This document shows, piece by piece, positions 25,220 through 33,256 of a stretch of DNA of 36,791 bases; positions within the stretch are counted from its first letter, which is position 1; the number at the start of each line of letters is the position of its first letter. Both the position numbers and the translations under genes were made by a program. This DNA comes from Clostridia bacterium. GTDB lineage: Bacteria > Bacillota > Sulfobacillia > SLMV01. The stretch covers positions 1 through 36,791 of the forward strand of contig PUNF01000137.1 of the NCBI GenBank assembly GCA_003552525.1. Direction: 5' to 3'. The notes beneath the pieces were generated by a model, which saw only the letters and a program-made list of their open reading frames with translations, was not told the DNA's origin and did no database searches.

Positions 25220-26980
25220 CTAGTCGCTGCGGATCCACGCGTGATGCAGGCGTAGATCATGCCCGTAGGGAATGCGTAATTCCTGTACATCTTCGCGGAC
25301 GAGGCCGCGAACACTTGTCGTCCAAAGCGATGCATATAGGTAATGTTCCTCGACGAGTCGCCCGAATTCTGCGACCTTTTCGCGTCGCGCATCGGGATCA
25401 TACTGGCTCGCGGCTTCCATCAGAATGTCGTCGATTTGGTTTTGGAGACTGCGCAGATCGGGATTGTGCCACATCTGTGACACGTTCCAGTAGCTGTCGC
25501 TGCGCATGTTGGCCGTGTAGGCCAGGGGATCGACCACTTCCGGCATGAGCACCCAGTAGGAGAGATCGAATTCCCCTGCACGCATCCGCTCATAATACTC
25601 CGACCGTTCCAGTACCTCGAGATCAACACCAATACCGAGCCTTTCGATCTGCTCGGCCAGCATGCGGGATACCTCGACGCGGCTCTTCTCCGAATCGGTA
25701 ATCATGTTGAGCACGTGCGCGGGCTCGGCTTCAGCGGAACTCCCGGCCTCGGGGGCTAAGAACCCCGCATCATCGAGCAGGGAACGCCCCTGCTCCAGGT
25801 CCGGGGACATGGACTCCTCTTCGGATTTTTCCCCGGTGAGCGGGATTTCGCCGGGTCCCAGCAGTTGTGCATCGTGACGGAAGAACTCCTCGATGATATG
25901 CGCCCGATCGATGGCAGCATCGATGGCCCGTCGCGCCCGCTCATCCTCGAGCACGGGACTGGCGAGGTTGTACATGAGCACATGTTGATCCAGCTGCGGC
26001 CGCCGCACCGCGCGATACCCCTCGGGAGCAGAGTATCCGAAAGGCACCCGCATCATGAGCCCGAAATCCAGGTCCTTGAGCGTTTCGGGATCCACCCCGG
26101 AAGCGCTCGTGACAAAGGTTACAGATCCAAGTCGCGGATCCCCGCGGTAATAGTCCTCTGTAGGCGTGAGACCGACCGACACCTCCTCGGCCAGCGGATC
26201 GCCCAGCCCACCTTCTCCTCCCATGTACTCGCCGGCGTAGAAGCTGCGATCGCCCGCACCCTCGATGCCGACCTGCCAATCCACCGAGAACGGCCCCAGT
26301 CCGACGGGTTCCATTTCGAAAGCCTCTTCCCGTTTTGCCACCGCGCTGGGAGAGACCAAGCCCATCTGCGGCCTTGCGAGCGTAAAGAGCAGATTGGGAT
26401 CGGCATACCACAGGTGAATCTTCAACGTGTCGGGATCGACGACCTCGATCTCGCGGACACTCGCGAGCCACGCACCGGCCACCACGGGTGGGCCGACCTC
26501 ACGAACGCGGCGCAGGTTTTCCGCCACGGCTTCTGCATCACAGGGGGTTCCGTCTGCGAAGGATATCCCGGGCCGCATGTGGATCTCGAGCACCCGGCCA
26601 TCATCGGAAAAGGACCAGTCGGAAGCAGCGGCACCGGTGATGCCCTCCTCCGCCCGGTATTCGAATAGCCCGTCGGTAATGGCGGCAGCGATAGCCTGTT
26701 CGCCCTGTGTCATGGCCTGGTGAGGATCCAGGGTCTCGATGAGTCCCGAGACGGAAATGCGGAGTGATCCCCCGACGTCCACACCCGACATGCCCTCGAA
26801 ATCGGAGTAACCCTCGACCCAGGCTTCCTGGGAGAGCGATTCCGGGACATCCCCGGGCAAGAGGTAGGGCAACAGGAATAGCAAGAGGATCGCGGGGAGA
26901 ATCCACGCGTAACCAAGCCGGTCTTTGAGTGCCGACCTCCGGGCGTTAGGACGAGAGACACGTCTTCTCCTCGGTACCAA
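25220..26980 (-). CDS. Peptide/nickel-type ABC substrate-binding protein, membrane-anchored
   Basis: A protein of about 586 aa, family 5 (OppA/DppA type) extracytoplasmic binding protein. The N-terminus is basic, then a hydrophobic segment YAWILPAILLLFLLPYLLPG; there is no lipobox cysteine, so it is likely an uncleaved anchor or an ordinary signal peptide. Family landmarks follow: LIETLDPHQAMT, ITDGLFEY, LEIHMRPGISFADGTPCDAEAVAENLRRV, GLGPFSVDWQ, LMYNLASPVLEDERARRAIDAAIDRAHI and YWVLMPEVVDPLAYTANM. I chose TTG 26980 (GGAGG 9 nt upstream); GTG 26959 with AGGAG is also possible. There are no permease or ATPase genes near it, so it is an orphan that may serve a distant transporter or act as a sensor. 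Confidence 0.88.
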   Translation of the reverse strand: MVPRRRRVSRPNARRSALKDRLGYAWILPAILLLFLLPYLLPGDVPESLSQEAWVEGYSDFEGMSGVDVGGSLRISVSGLIETLDPHQAMTQGEQAIAAAITDGLFEYRAEEGITGAAASDWSFSDDGRVLEIHMRPGISFADGTPCDAEAVAENLRRVREVGPPVVAGAWLASVREIEVVDPDTLKIHLWYADPNLLFTLARPQMGLVSPSAVAKREEAFEMEPVGLGPFSVDWQVGIEGAGDRSFYAGEYMGGEGGLGDPLAEEVSVGLTPTEDYYRGDPRLGSVTFVTSASGVDPETLKDLDFGLMMRVPFGYSAPEGYRAVRRPQLDQHVLMYNLASPVLEDERARRAIDAAIDRAHIIEEFFRHDAQLLGPGEIPLTGEKSEEESMSPDLEQGRSLLDDAGFLAPEAGSSAEAEPAHVLNMITDSEKSRVEVSRMLAEQIERLGIGVDLEVLERSEYYERMRAGEFDLSYWVLMPEVVDPLAYTANMRSDSYWNVSQMWHNPDLRSLQNQIDDILMEAASQYDPDARREKVAEFGRLVEEHYLYASLWTTSVRGLVREDVQELRIPYGHDLRLHHAWIRSD

Positions 26981-27021
26981 CGCGATCCACCTCCCGCGGC
27001 AAGAATCCAAATGCTGCGAAC

Positions 27022-27049
27022 ATCCTACCATCAAGCGTGCGATCTGCAA
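27022..27049 (-). promoter_or_regulatory. Promoter of the substrate-binding protein gene
   Basis: On the minus strand TTGCAG (27049-27044) and TAGGAT (27027-27022) are 16 bp apart, about 40 nt before the TTG start, in the gap after bioY. This suggests the binding protein is transcribed separately from the upstream operon. Confidence 0.55.
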
Positions 27050-27087
27050 ACGGGTGGCACAAGCGGGCGAACCGGGGAAAGCAGTGC

Positions 27088-27621
27088 CTAGACGCGACCC
27101 CCCTGATTACGTAGGAAAGCCAGGCGCCGTCCGATGAAATACGCCGCCAGGACCTTGATAATGTCACCGGGAATATAGGGGAGGACACCGGCGACGATTG
27201 CGCCGGAAATACCCATCTGGGTGATGATTGCGAGCCAAAGCGCGCCGGGGATGTATACCAGGATCACTCCGCCGACAACACACCCCAGTACGATGCCGGA
27301 AGGGCCCGGCTTTCGGTCGGCGATCCAACCGGTGACATACGCACCACCGATCAAACCGACCAGGTAGCCGCCGGTCGGGCCCATGAGCACCCCGGGACCG
27401 GCCAACCCCCCAAACAGGGGCAGGCCCGCGATACCCAACAGCACATACACCACCTGGCTGACGGCGCCGTCCCCTGCACCGAGCAATATCCCGGCCAGCA
27501 TCGTACCGAGCGTCTGCCCGGTGATGGGCACTGGCGTAAAGGGAAGTGGGACGCGCAGAAAAGACAGGGCCGCGGTGGCGGCCACCATAAGGGCGATACG
27601 TGCAAGCCTACGAATATGCAT
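27088..27621 (-). CDS. bioY: BioY family biotin transporter
   Basis: This is a 177-aa integral membrane S-component for biotin uptake, with six predicted membrane helices. BioY hallmarks: ALSFLRVPLPFTPVPITGQTLGTMLAGILLG near the N-terminus, GIAGLPLFGGLAGPGVLMGPTGGYLVGLIGGAY in the middle and YIPGDIIKVLAAYFIGRRL at the end. Start ATG 27621 comes 2 nt after the stop of the ComB-like gene, with a G-rich ribosome site overlapping that gene's end; the longer frame to 28005 is inside the upstream gene. No ecfA/ecfT genes are nearby, so it either uses a shared ECF module elsewhere or works alone, as some BioY proteins do. No biotin operator can be seen. Confidence 0.94.
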   Translation of the reverse strand: MHIRRLARIALMVAATAALSFLRVPLPFTPVPITGQTLGTMLAGILLGAGDGAVSQVVYVLLGIAGLPLFGGLAGPGVLMGPTGGYLVGLIGGAYVTGWIADRKPGPSGIVLGCVVGGVILVYIPGALWLAIITQMGISGAIVAGVLPYIPGDIIKVLAAYFIGRRLAFLRNQGGRV

Positions 27622-27623
27622 GC

Positions 27624-28373
27624 TCAACTCTCCCCCCGGGGAACGATGAGCGGAATGCCCGATGCTTCGGCAGTCCGCAATACCTGGGGTATCACCCGGG
27701 TGCAGTTGCGACGGGCCGCCCAGGCTACATCTTCGCGGTATCCCAGGCGAACCAGGTTCTGTGCCGCCGGGGATTCGAGTAGCGCCTCGAACAGCGAACC
27801 GTCTCGAGAGCGGGCATAGTCGCGGGCCACCATGGCTCCCCCGCCGAGTACGTGACCATTCACGCCGCCAATCAGTTCCCCGGCGAACAACACGTCCTCG
27901 GGGGTCACGCGGCGTCCCCCGGCCGTCCCCGCGCAGGCGACGTGGACGCGATCCGTTTCCACCCGGGATAGATATTCGACCAGGGCATCGACATTGTTGA
28001 AACACCCGAGCACGGTGTGGGGCGCATCACGGGCCAGGGCGATGGTCCGGGTGCCGTTGCTCGTCGTCATGGCGATACGACGTCCGTTGACCACCGCGCC
28101 CGCGTGCTCCGCGGGCGAGTTTCCAAGATCCAGCTGGGGGAGCTTCTTCCCCTCGCGTTCGCCCGCCGTCACCACCCCCGTGGTTTGACCCAGCTGCGCT
28201 GCCGCCTCGGGTGTCGTGACCGCCCATATCCCCGACGCCCCCGCTCCGAGCGCGGCCGTGATCGTCGTGGTGGCTCGCAGGATGTCGACGACCACCACGG
28301 TCGTATCCGCCAGGTCAACCGCCGCCAGTTCATCCGCCGTGAAGCTGACGTCCACAGAAGACACGCTCGTCAA
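27624..28373 (-). CDS. 2-phosphosulfolactate phosphatase family protein (ComB-like)
   Basis: This is a 249-aa protein of the ComB family, Mg-dependent phosphatases known for the sulfolactate step of coenzyme M synthesis in methanogens. Family signatures: VVVVDILRATTTITAAL, GEREGKKLPQLDLGNSPAEH, IAMTTSNGTRTIA, HVACAGTAGGRRVTPEDVLFAGELIGG and VARDYAR. Bacterial members (for example Bacillus YitC) are linked to sulfolactate, a spore component; that is established for Bacillus, not for this organism. The start is TTG 28373, with AGGAG 8 nt upstream, overlapping the stop of the dehydratase gene by 4 nt. No other sulfolactate genes are adjacent. Confidence 0.88.
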   Translation of the reverse strand: MTSVSSVDVSFTADELAAVDLADTTVVVVDILRATTTITAALGAGASGIWAVTTPEAAAQLGQTTGVVTAGEREGKKLPQLDLGNSPAEHAGAVVNGRRIAMTTSNGTRTIALARDAPHTVLGCFNNVDALVEYLSRVETDRVHVACAGTAGGRRVTPEDVLFAGELIGGVNGHVLGGGAMVARDYARSRDGSLFEALLESPAAQNLVRLGYREDVAWAARRNCTRVIPQVLRTAEASGIPLIVPRGES

Positions 28374-29356
28374 GGATGCATCTCCTCTCCAGGCAACGTA
28401 CGCAGACCCGCCGTGAAGATCTCGGCCAATACGGTGAGGTCGACATTGCCCCCGGTGAGTACGACGGCCACCTTCTTCCCAGCGCCTTCGACGGCGCCCG
28501 TGAGCAGGCCAGCAAGTGAGACGGCCCCCGATGGTTCGATGAGCAGCTTTAGCCTTTCACAACCCAGGTAGGTGGCGTCGCGGATGGCATCCTCGGAGAC
28601 GAGGTGGATCCGATCGACATGCCGACTACAGTATGCAAAAGTCACCGGACCCGGCTTGGGCGTGCGCAGTCCGTCGGCAATCGTGTCCACCTCGACCTGG
28701 ACGGGTTCGCCCGCCTGCAGCGATGCATGCATGGCACGAGATCCCTCGGGTTCCACCCCGATGATCTCCACCCCGGGATGCGCAAGCTTCGCGGCCGTGG
28801 CCACACCGGACATCAGTCCGCCGCCGCCGATGGGAGCGAGAATCGTATCGACATCCGGGAGTTGTTCGATGATCTCAAGTGCACATGTCCCCTGCCCGGC
28901 AATGATGTCATCGTCGTCGGTGGAGTCGATGTAAGTAAGCCCGCCCTCTTCGGCCAATACCTTGGCGTGGGCCTTGCGCTCATTCGAAAACCTTCCATGT
29001 CGCACGATGGTGCCGCCATACCCCGCTACGGCCCGCTCCTTGAGAACGGGGGCATCTTCGGGCATGACGACGGTGCAGGGGACCCCGAGTTGGGCGGCGG
29101 CGAATGCCACCGCGGCCCCGTGATTTCCCGAAGACGCCGTAATGACACCCAGGGCGCGATCGTCGTCGGGCATCCGCGTCATCTTGGTGAAGGCACCGCG
29201 GATCTTGAACGAGCCGGTCTTTTGGAGCCCTTCCGGCTTCACCCATACCTCGTGCCCGGTGTAATTGCTGAAGGTGCGCGAGTACTGCATCGGCGTCGGA
29301 TTCAACACGGAGGCCAGTTCCCGCCTCGCCATTCGAAAGCTATCCCACTCGATCAT
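28370..29356 (-). CDS. Threonine/serine dehydratase-like PLP enzyme
   Basis: This is a 328-aa fold-type II PLP enzyme, best matching catabolic threonine ammonia-lyase (threonine to 2-oxobutyrate and ammonia). Motifs: PTPMQYSRTFSNYTGHEVWVK, the PLP lysine in GSFKIRGAF, TASSGNHGAAVAFAAAQLGVP, GQGTCALEIIEQLP, the phosphate-binding IGGGGLMSG, VEPEGS and LTGGNVDL. There is no C-terminal ACT regulatory domain, so it resembles the short catabolic form; serine racemase is a possible alternative. ATG 29356 was chosen because AAGGGG lies 8 nt upstream; GTG 29365 is nearer that site. The ATG overlaps the stop of a possible small upstream ORF (ATGA), and the gene overlaps the ComB-like gene by 4 nt. Confidence 0.88.
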   Translation of the reverse strand: MIEWDSFRMARRELASVLNPTPMQYSRTFSNYTGHEVWVKPEGLQKTGSFKIRGAFTKMTRMPDDDRALGVITASSGNHGAAVAFAAAQLGVPCTVVMPEDAPVLKERAVAGYGGTIVRHGRFSNERKAHAKVLAEEGGLTYIDSTDDDDIIAGQGTCALEIIEQLPDVDTILAPIGGGGLMSGVATAAKLAHPGVEIIGVEPEGSRAMHASLQAGEPVQVEVDTIADGLRTPKPGPVTFAYCSRHVDRIHLVSEDAIRDATYLGCERLKLLIEPSGAVSLAGLLTGAVEGAGKKVAVVLTGGNVDLTVLAEIFTAGLRTLPGEEMHP

Positions 29357-29592
29357 GACATCCACCCCTTCGGGAATCGCCCCAGCATAGATGCATACCG
29401 GAGCTCGTACGGTTTCTTATTGACGAAATACCCGCCATTTTCCTTCCAAGGGGTTGCGTAAGATGGGGGGGCGCCGATGCACAGAGCCCCGGGATTCCCG
29501 CCGCACACAATGTGCGCGCCCGTTCGCCGGCGAGAGCTGGGTCGAAGAATACCCTCCGCGAAATCCTCGGACGGGTTTTGGCATCGCACCAC
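29353..29592 (-). CDS. Possible small ORF coupled to the dehydratase gene
   Basis: An open frame that ends in TGA at 29353-29355, overlapping the dehydratase ATG as ATGA, the arrangement seen at several real junctions in this window. Its C-terminal part (WKENGGYFVNKKPYELRYASMLGRFP) looks protein-like, while the upstream part is rich in Arg, Pro and Cys and less convincing. No start has a good ribosome site: GTG 29592 is the first candidate, with a G-run 12 nt upstream. I do not recognise it. It may be a small real gene, the tail of a degraded gene or a chance frame. Confidence 0.3.
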   Translation of the reverse strand: MVRCQNPSEDFAEGILRPSSRRRTGAHIVCGGNPGALCIGAPPSYATPWKENGGYFVNKKPYELRYASMLGRFPKGWMS

Positions 29593-29671
29593 TCGGCAGG
29601 AAAGCCCCCGCTCACCAAGAAGACGTGTGCATCAGAAGTGATCTCTCATGAAGGCGGGGATATTTGTCGTG
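29366..29671. other. Divergent gap between dehydratase and moxR genes
   Basis: Around 300 bp between divergent genes. Apart from the doubtful small ORF on the minus strand I see no tRNA, riboswitch-like repeat or clear promoter. Promoters for both operons should lie here, but none has two good hexamers. Confidence 0.5.
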
Positions 29672-30616
29672 ATGGACGACGCGCGCAGGATCCAGGACAT
29701 GCGGGACGCTATCGGGGAAGTCGTGGTGGGTTACCAGGAACCGGTCGACCTTCTGTTGGTCGCACTGCTCGCGGAAGGACACGTGCTACTCGAGGATGTT
29801 CCCGGGGTGGGAAAAACACTCCTCGCCCGCACCGTGGCCCACATCTCCGGCCTGGCCTTTGGACGCATCCAGTTCACCCCGGATCTGCTGCCATCGGATG
29901 TGACCGGCATCAACGTGTTCAACCCGCAGACGCGAAACTTCGAATTCGAGGCCGGCCCGGTATTCACCAACATCCTCTTGGCCGACGAGATCAACCGGGC
30001 AACACCCCGTACGCAATCGGCGCTCCTCGAATGCATGCAGGAGCGGCAGGTAACCATCTCGGGCACAACCCGACCCGTCCCCCGCCCGTTCTTCACCATC
30101 GCCACGCAGAACCCGGTGGACATGTCCGGCACCTTTCCCCTCCCATCAGCGCAGATGGATCGATTCCTCCTTCGGATTCACCTGGGCTACCCCACCGAAG
30201 ACGATGAAATGCAACTTTTGGATCTGCATCCAAGGGGGGCCGACCCCGATTCCCTCGCGAGGCAGGTATGCGATAAGGACGCGCTCTCGATACTGCAGCA
30301 AAGCGCCCAGGAGGTGTTCGTCTCGGAGGAACTGCGAGAATACGTGGTCCAAATCGTTCGTGCCACCAGGGAACACGAAGCCCTGCAGCTGGGGGCCAGT
30401 CCTCGCAGCGCCATCATGCTGGCATCCGCGGCACGTGCCCTCGCATTGATCCGGGAGCGGGACTATGTCACCCCGGATGATATTCAATCGCTGCTGATCC
30501 CGGTCCTCGCGCACCGGATCGTCCCCAGCCGGGATACCAGCTTACGCGGGAAAGATACCTCGGCCATCCTCGAGGAAATCGCCGGGAACACCCCGGTTCC
30601 CGTTGATCAACCATGA
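29672..30616 (+). CDS. MoxR family AAA+ ATPase
   Basis: A protein of about 314 aa, a MoxR/RavA-type AAA+ chaperone ATPase thought to help assemble or activate protein complexes. Walker A LLEDVPGVGKTLLA, the Walker B and sensor region ILLADEINRATPRTQSALLECMQERQVTI, sensor 1 TIATQNP and the arginine-finger region FPLPSAQMDRFLL are all visible, followed by a C-terminal lid (about 230-305) with ASPRSAIMLASAARALALI. The start is uncertain between ATG 29672, GTG 29669 and ATG 29648; homologues usually begin close to DDARRIQDMRDAIGEVVVGY. It overlaps the DUF58 gene by 4 nt (ATGA), giving the common moxR-DUF58 pair. Confidence 0.93.
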   Translation: MDDARRIQDMRDAIGEVVVGYQEPVDLLLVALLAEGHVLLEDVPGVGKTLLARTVAHISGLAFGRIQFTPDLLPSDVTGINVFNPQTRNFEFEAGPVFTNILLADEINRATPRTQSALLECMQERQVTISGTTRPVPRPFFTIATQNPVDMSGTFPLPSAQMDRFLLRIHLGYPTEDDEMQLLDLHPRGADPDSLARQVCDKDALSILQQSAQEVFVSEELREYVVQIVRATREHEALQLGASPRSAIMLASAARALALIRERDYVTPDDIQSLLIPVLAHRIVPSRDTSLRGKDTSAILEEIAGNTPVPVDQP

Positions 30617-31830
30617 GCCGAGACCGAGTACTCGCCCTGATCCTCTCGATGATACTGATCCTCGGGCTTGCCTCCGAAACACCTTCGCTGGTATTCCTCT
30701 CCCTGAGCGTGGGAGCGGCCGCCCTGCTCGGGCGACTGTGGGCATTGCTTGGTGCGCAGAACTTCTTTCACGCCCATACCATGAGCGAGCAACGCTGTTT
30801 CATCGGCGACGTGACCGACCTCGAGGTCCGGATGGACAACCCAACGCCCCTTCCACTCCCGTGGGTTGAGGTTAACGATCCGCTACCGGAGGAAGGCCTG
30901 CAGCTGACCGGTGGACCCTTCGGGGCAGAATGGGTTGGTCTCTCGATGCGAACGGGCCTGGGCTGGTTTGAGCGATTGCGCCGCACCTATCATTTCACCG
31001 CCCGACGGCGCGGATACTATCGGCTGGGCCCCGCCTCGATACGAATCTGGGATCCCCTGGGCCTGTCTTTCGTCGACCGGCGATTTTCCCAGCGCCTCGG
31101 GGTCACCGTGCTTCCTCACGTGTTGTCGCTCGAAGACCTCGGCATCATCGCGGACCACCCGTTCGGTGATCCCCAGCACGATCGCTGGCTCTTTCGTGAC
31201 CCGCTTTCGATCGCCGGCGCCCGCCCCTATCAAACAGGAGACCCCATGCGATCCATTCACTGGCCGGCCACCGCTGCCACCGGTGAAATGATGACGCGCG
31301 TGCAGGAAGGGACGCGCACCCCCGAACTGACCATATTTCTCAATGTCACGACCGTACCCATCTCCTGGATCGGGCTCATCCCCGAGTTGCTGGAACTATC
31401 CATCACCACCACCGCCAGCGTCGCCTCCCACGCGCTCGAAGAAGAGTTCGCGGTGGGACTGTACTCCAACGGAAGCCTGGTGAAGGAAACGCCGGAGGAC
31501 AGCGCACGTCCCATCATCGTGGAACCATCTGCGGCATCCGGTCACCTCGGCGACATTCTCGAGATCCTGGCGAAAACCTCCGACCACGGGCGGGAATCCA
31601 TCGAGACGACCATGCGCCGGCAGATGGACCCGAACGACTATGGCGTCCATACGGTGCTCGTCACTTCACTGCTGCTGCCTCCCCTGCGGACCCATCTTGC
31701 GGGATTATTGGAACGCAACATACCATTGACCATCCTGTACACCGGCGAGGAACCCGTGCCATCGATGCCCGCGGGAACGGACATACACGTTCTCGGGGGC
31801 AAGGGGAGGTGGAAGGCAATTGTGGAGTGA
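30613..31830 (+). CDS. DUF58 domain protein
   Basis: A 405-aa protein with two N-terminal hydrophobic segments (VLALILSMILILGLA and SLVFLSLSVGAAALLGRLWALLG) and a large region ahead of the DUF58 signature, which here reads DPLSIAGARPYQTGDPMRSIHWPATAATGEMMTRVQEG, close to the family's usual D-P-R-x-I-x-W pattern. The last part has a von Willebrand A-like fold. DUF58 proteins accompany MoxR ATPases and are thought to be membrane-linked partners in cell-envelope processes; the activity is not known. The gene is translationally coupled to moxR, and the next gene overlaps its end by 11 nt. Confidence 0.9.
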   Translation: MSRDRVLALILSMILILGLASETPSLVFLSLSVGAAALLGRLWALLGAQNFFHAHTMSEQRCFIGDVTDLEVRMDNPTPLPLPWVEVNDPLPEEGLQLTGGPFGAEWVGLSMRTGLGWFERLRRTYHFTARRRGYYRLGPASIRIWDPLGLSFVDRRFSQRLGVTVLPHVLSLEDLGIIADHPFGDPQHDRWLFRDPLSIAGARPYQTGDPMRSIHWPATAATGEMMTRVQEGTRTPELTIFLNVTTVPISWIGLIPELLELSITTTASVASHALEEEFAVGLYSNGSLVKETPEDSARPIIVEPSAASGHLGDILEILAKTSDHGRESIETTMRRQMDPNDYGVHTVLVTSLLLPPLRTHLAGLLERNIPLTILYTGEEPVPSMPAGTDIHVLGGKGRWKAIVE

Positions 31831-33187
31831 TAACATCCATGTCGAATCGATCTTTTCCGCGCTCCTGCGGGCTACAGTTGACCTCTGCTGGCTACTTCCG
31901 GCGGGAACCATCGTGGCCGAAGCCTTCTCCGATTACCCGAACCTCGTCGTAGGCACGACACCCCTGGTCGCCGCACTGTACCTCCCCGCCCTTGCTGCGG
32001 GATTCTTCGGCGAGCGGCCGGAGCACCTGTCGCTGACCCGGGCGGTCGGCGCCACGATCCTTTTGGCCGTGTGGTGGCTCAGCAACCGCCCACTCTTCAC
32101 CGACCCCTCCGCCCCGGGGCTTGCGGCCATCCTGTTTGCGATCGCCTCCGGCCTTTACCTGGGGATCGCGACCTATCGCGGGCTGGCGGCAGCCGTGAGC
32201 GGCGGATCCCTGCGCTTTCCACGGGCGCTGATGCGCGGAACGATCATGACATCTTTGGTACTGCTCTACCTGCGCATCGTGGAACTCCCCGTCCCAATAT
32301 GGCCCGCCCTGGTGTTGCCCATCGCCATCGTCGCCATCGGTGTATCGGAGCGCAGCTCGACCGGCGATCCCACCGAGATGGGATCGGGACTTCGCCTGGG
32401 GGGCAGGGGGGTCATCACCCTGGTCGTTGCCGCCATCGCCATCCTGCTCGCCCTCCTGGTCACCGCCACCCTCTCCGCGGGTTTTTGGACCGGGGTCCTT
32501 TCACTGCTGGGCTTCGCCTGGAGAGTCATCGGTACCGGCATCGCTTACCTCGCGTACCCGGTTATATACGTGGTGTTCTTGATCTTCCAATTTATCCGGG
32601 GATTCTTCCGGGAAATCGAACCCCACGAGGAGGCGACGACCCCGGGCCCGCCGGAGCTACCCGAGGAAATCGCCCAGGCGACAACCGGGGCAAGCCCCTG
32701 GGCGATTCTCGCGCTGCAGGTACTATTGGCCATCGCGGTGGGCCTCTTCCTTTACTGGTTGTTCCGCACCATCATGCATCGCCGCGAACGGCCCGATCCC
32801 GGGCAGTGGGAAGAGGTCCGCGAATCGATCTGGGAACCGGGGATGCTGCAAAGCGCCCTGTCCAGCCTCTTTACACGCGGCGATGGGGAGGCCCCGACTT
32901 ACCGTACGAACACCGAGAGGCAGGTGCGGACGATCTTTCGTCGGCTATATACCAGGGTGCTCCCACTCCGGCGCGCACCGGATGAAACGGCCCGCACCTT
33001 TGTCGGGCGACTGGCCCGGCATGTACAATCACTCGAGGGCGCACTTACCCGGTTGGTCAGATGCTACGAGCGCGCACGCTACGCGCCGCCCGTCGAAGAC
33101 GAGGAATTGGTACGCACGGCTCGGATCGCGTGGGGTGAGGTCTCGCGGGGTTGGCGCGAAGTGAGAAGCGAAGACGACCGCGAGTAA
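31820..33187 (+). CDS. DUF4129 domain membrane protein
   Basis: A 455-aa protein with many membrane segments: about seven hydrophobic stretches between residues 10 and 260, one more near 285-310 (WAILALQVLLAIAVGLFLYWLF), then a cytosolic C-terminal domain (about 365-445) with TERQVRTIFRRLYTRVLPLRRAPDETARTFVGRL, matching DUF4129. TTG 31820 was chosen with GGAGG 10 nt upstream; it overlaps the DUF58 gene by 11 nt. In many bacteria DUF4129 lies at the end of a transglutaminase-like protein (TgpA type) within moxR-DUF58 operons; here the transglutaminase core is absent. The operon ends with this gene and a G+C-rich hairpin. Confidence 0.85.
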   Translation: MWSDNIHVESIFSALLRATVDLCWLLPAGTIVAEAFSDYPNLVVGTTPLVAALYLPALAAGFFGERPEHLSLTRAVGATILLAVWWLSNRPLFTDPSAPGLAAILFAIASGLYLGIATYRGLAAAVSGGSLRFPRALMRGTIMTSLVLLYLRIVELPVPIWPALVLPIAIVAIGVSERSSTGDPTEMGSGLRLGGRGVITLVVAAIAILLALLVTATLSAGFWTGVLSLLGFAWRVIGTGIAYLAYPVIYVVFLIFQFIRGFFREIEPHEEATTPGPPELPEEIAQATTGASPWAILALQVLLAIAVGLFLYWLFRTIMHRRERPDPGQWEEVRESIWEPGMLQSALSSLFTRGDGEAPTYRTNTERQVRTIFRRLYTRVLPLRRAPDETARTFVGRLARHVQSLEGALTRLVRCYERARYAPPVEDEELVRTARIAWGEVSRGWREVRSEDDRE

Positions 33188-33190
33188 CAG

Positions 33191-33231
33191 GCGGCGGGCC
33201 GAGACGAAACGGTCCGTCTTCGCCCCGCCGC
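33191..33231. terminator. Hairpin between convergent genes
   Basis: 33191-33206 can pair with 33215-33231: 8 bp perfect, then a mismatch and a further 3 + 4 bp with a bulge. It is placed between the DUF4129 stop and the aminotransferase stop, so it may act in both directions. No T-run follows on either strand, hence moderate confidence. Confidence 0.4.
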
Positions 33232-33256
33232 AGATGAGACCAAGAGCGCATTATTC

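Noticed and set aside
25865-26668. Plus-strand frame of 267 codons opposite the binding protein
   Set aside because: Shadow of a full-length OppA-like gene on the other strand.
28604-29461. Plus-strand frame of 285 codons opposite the dehydratase
   Set aside because: Shadow of the PLP enzyme, with no initiation signal and no recognised domain.
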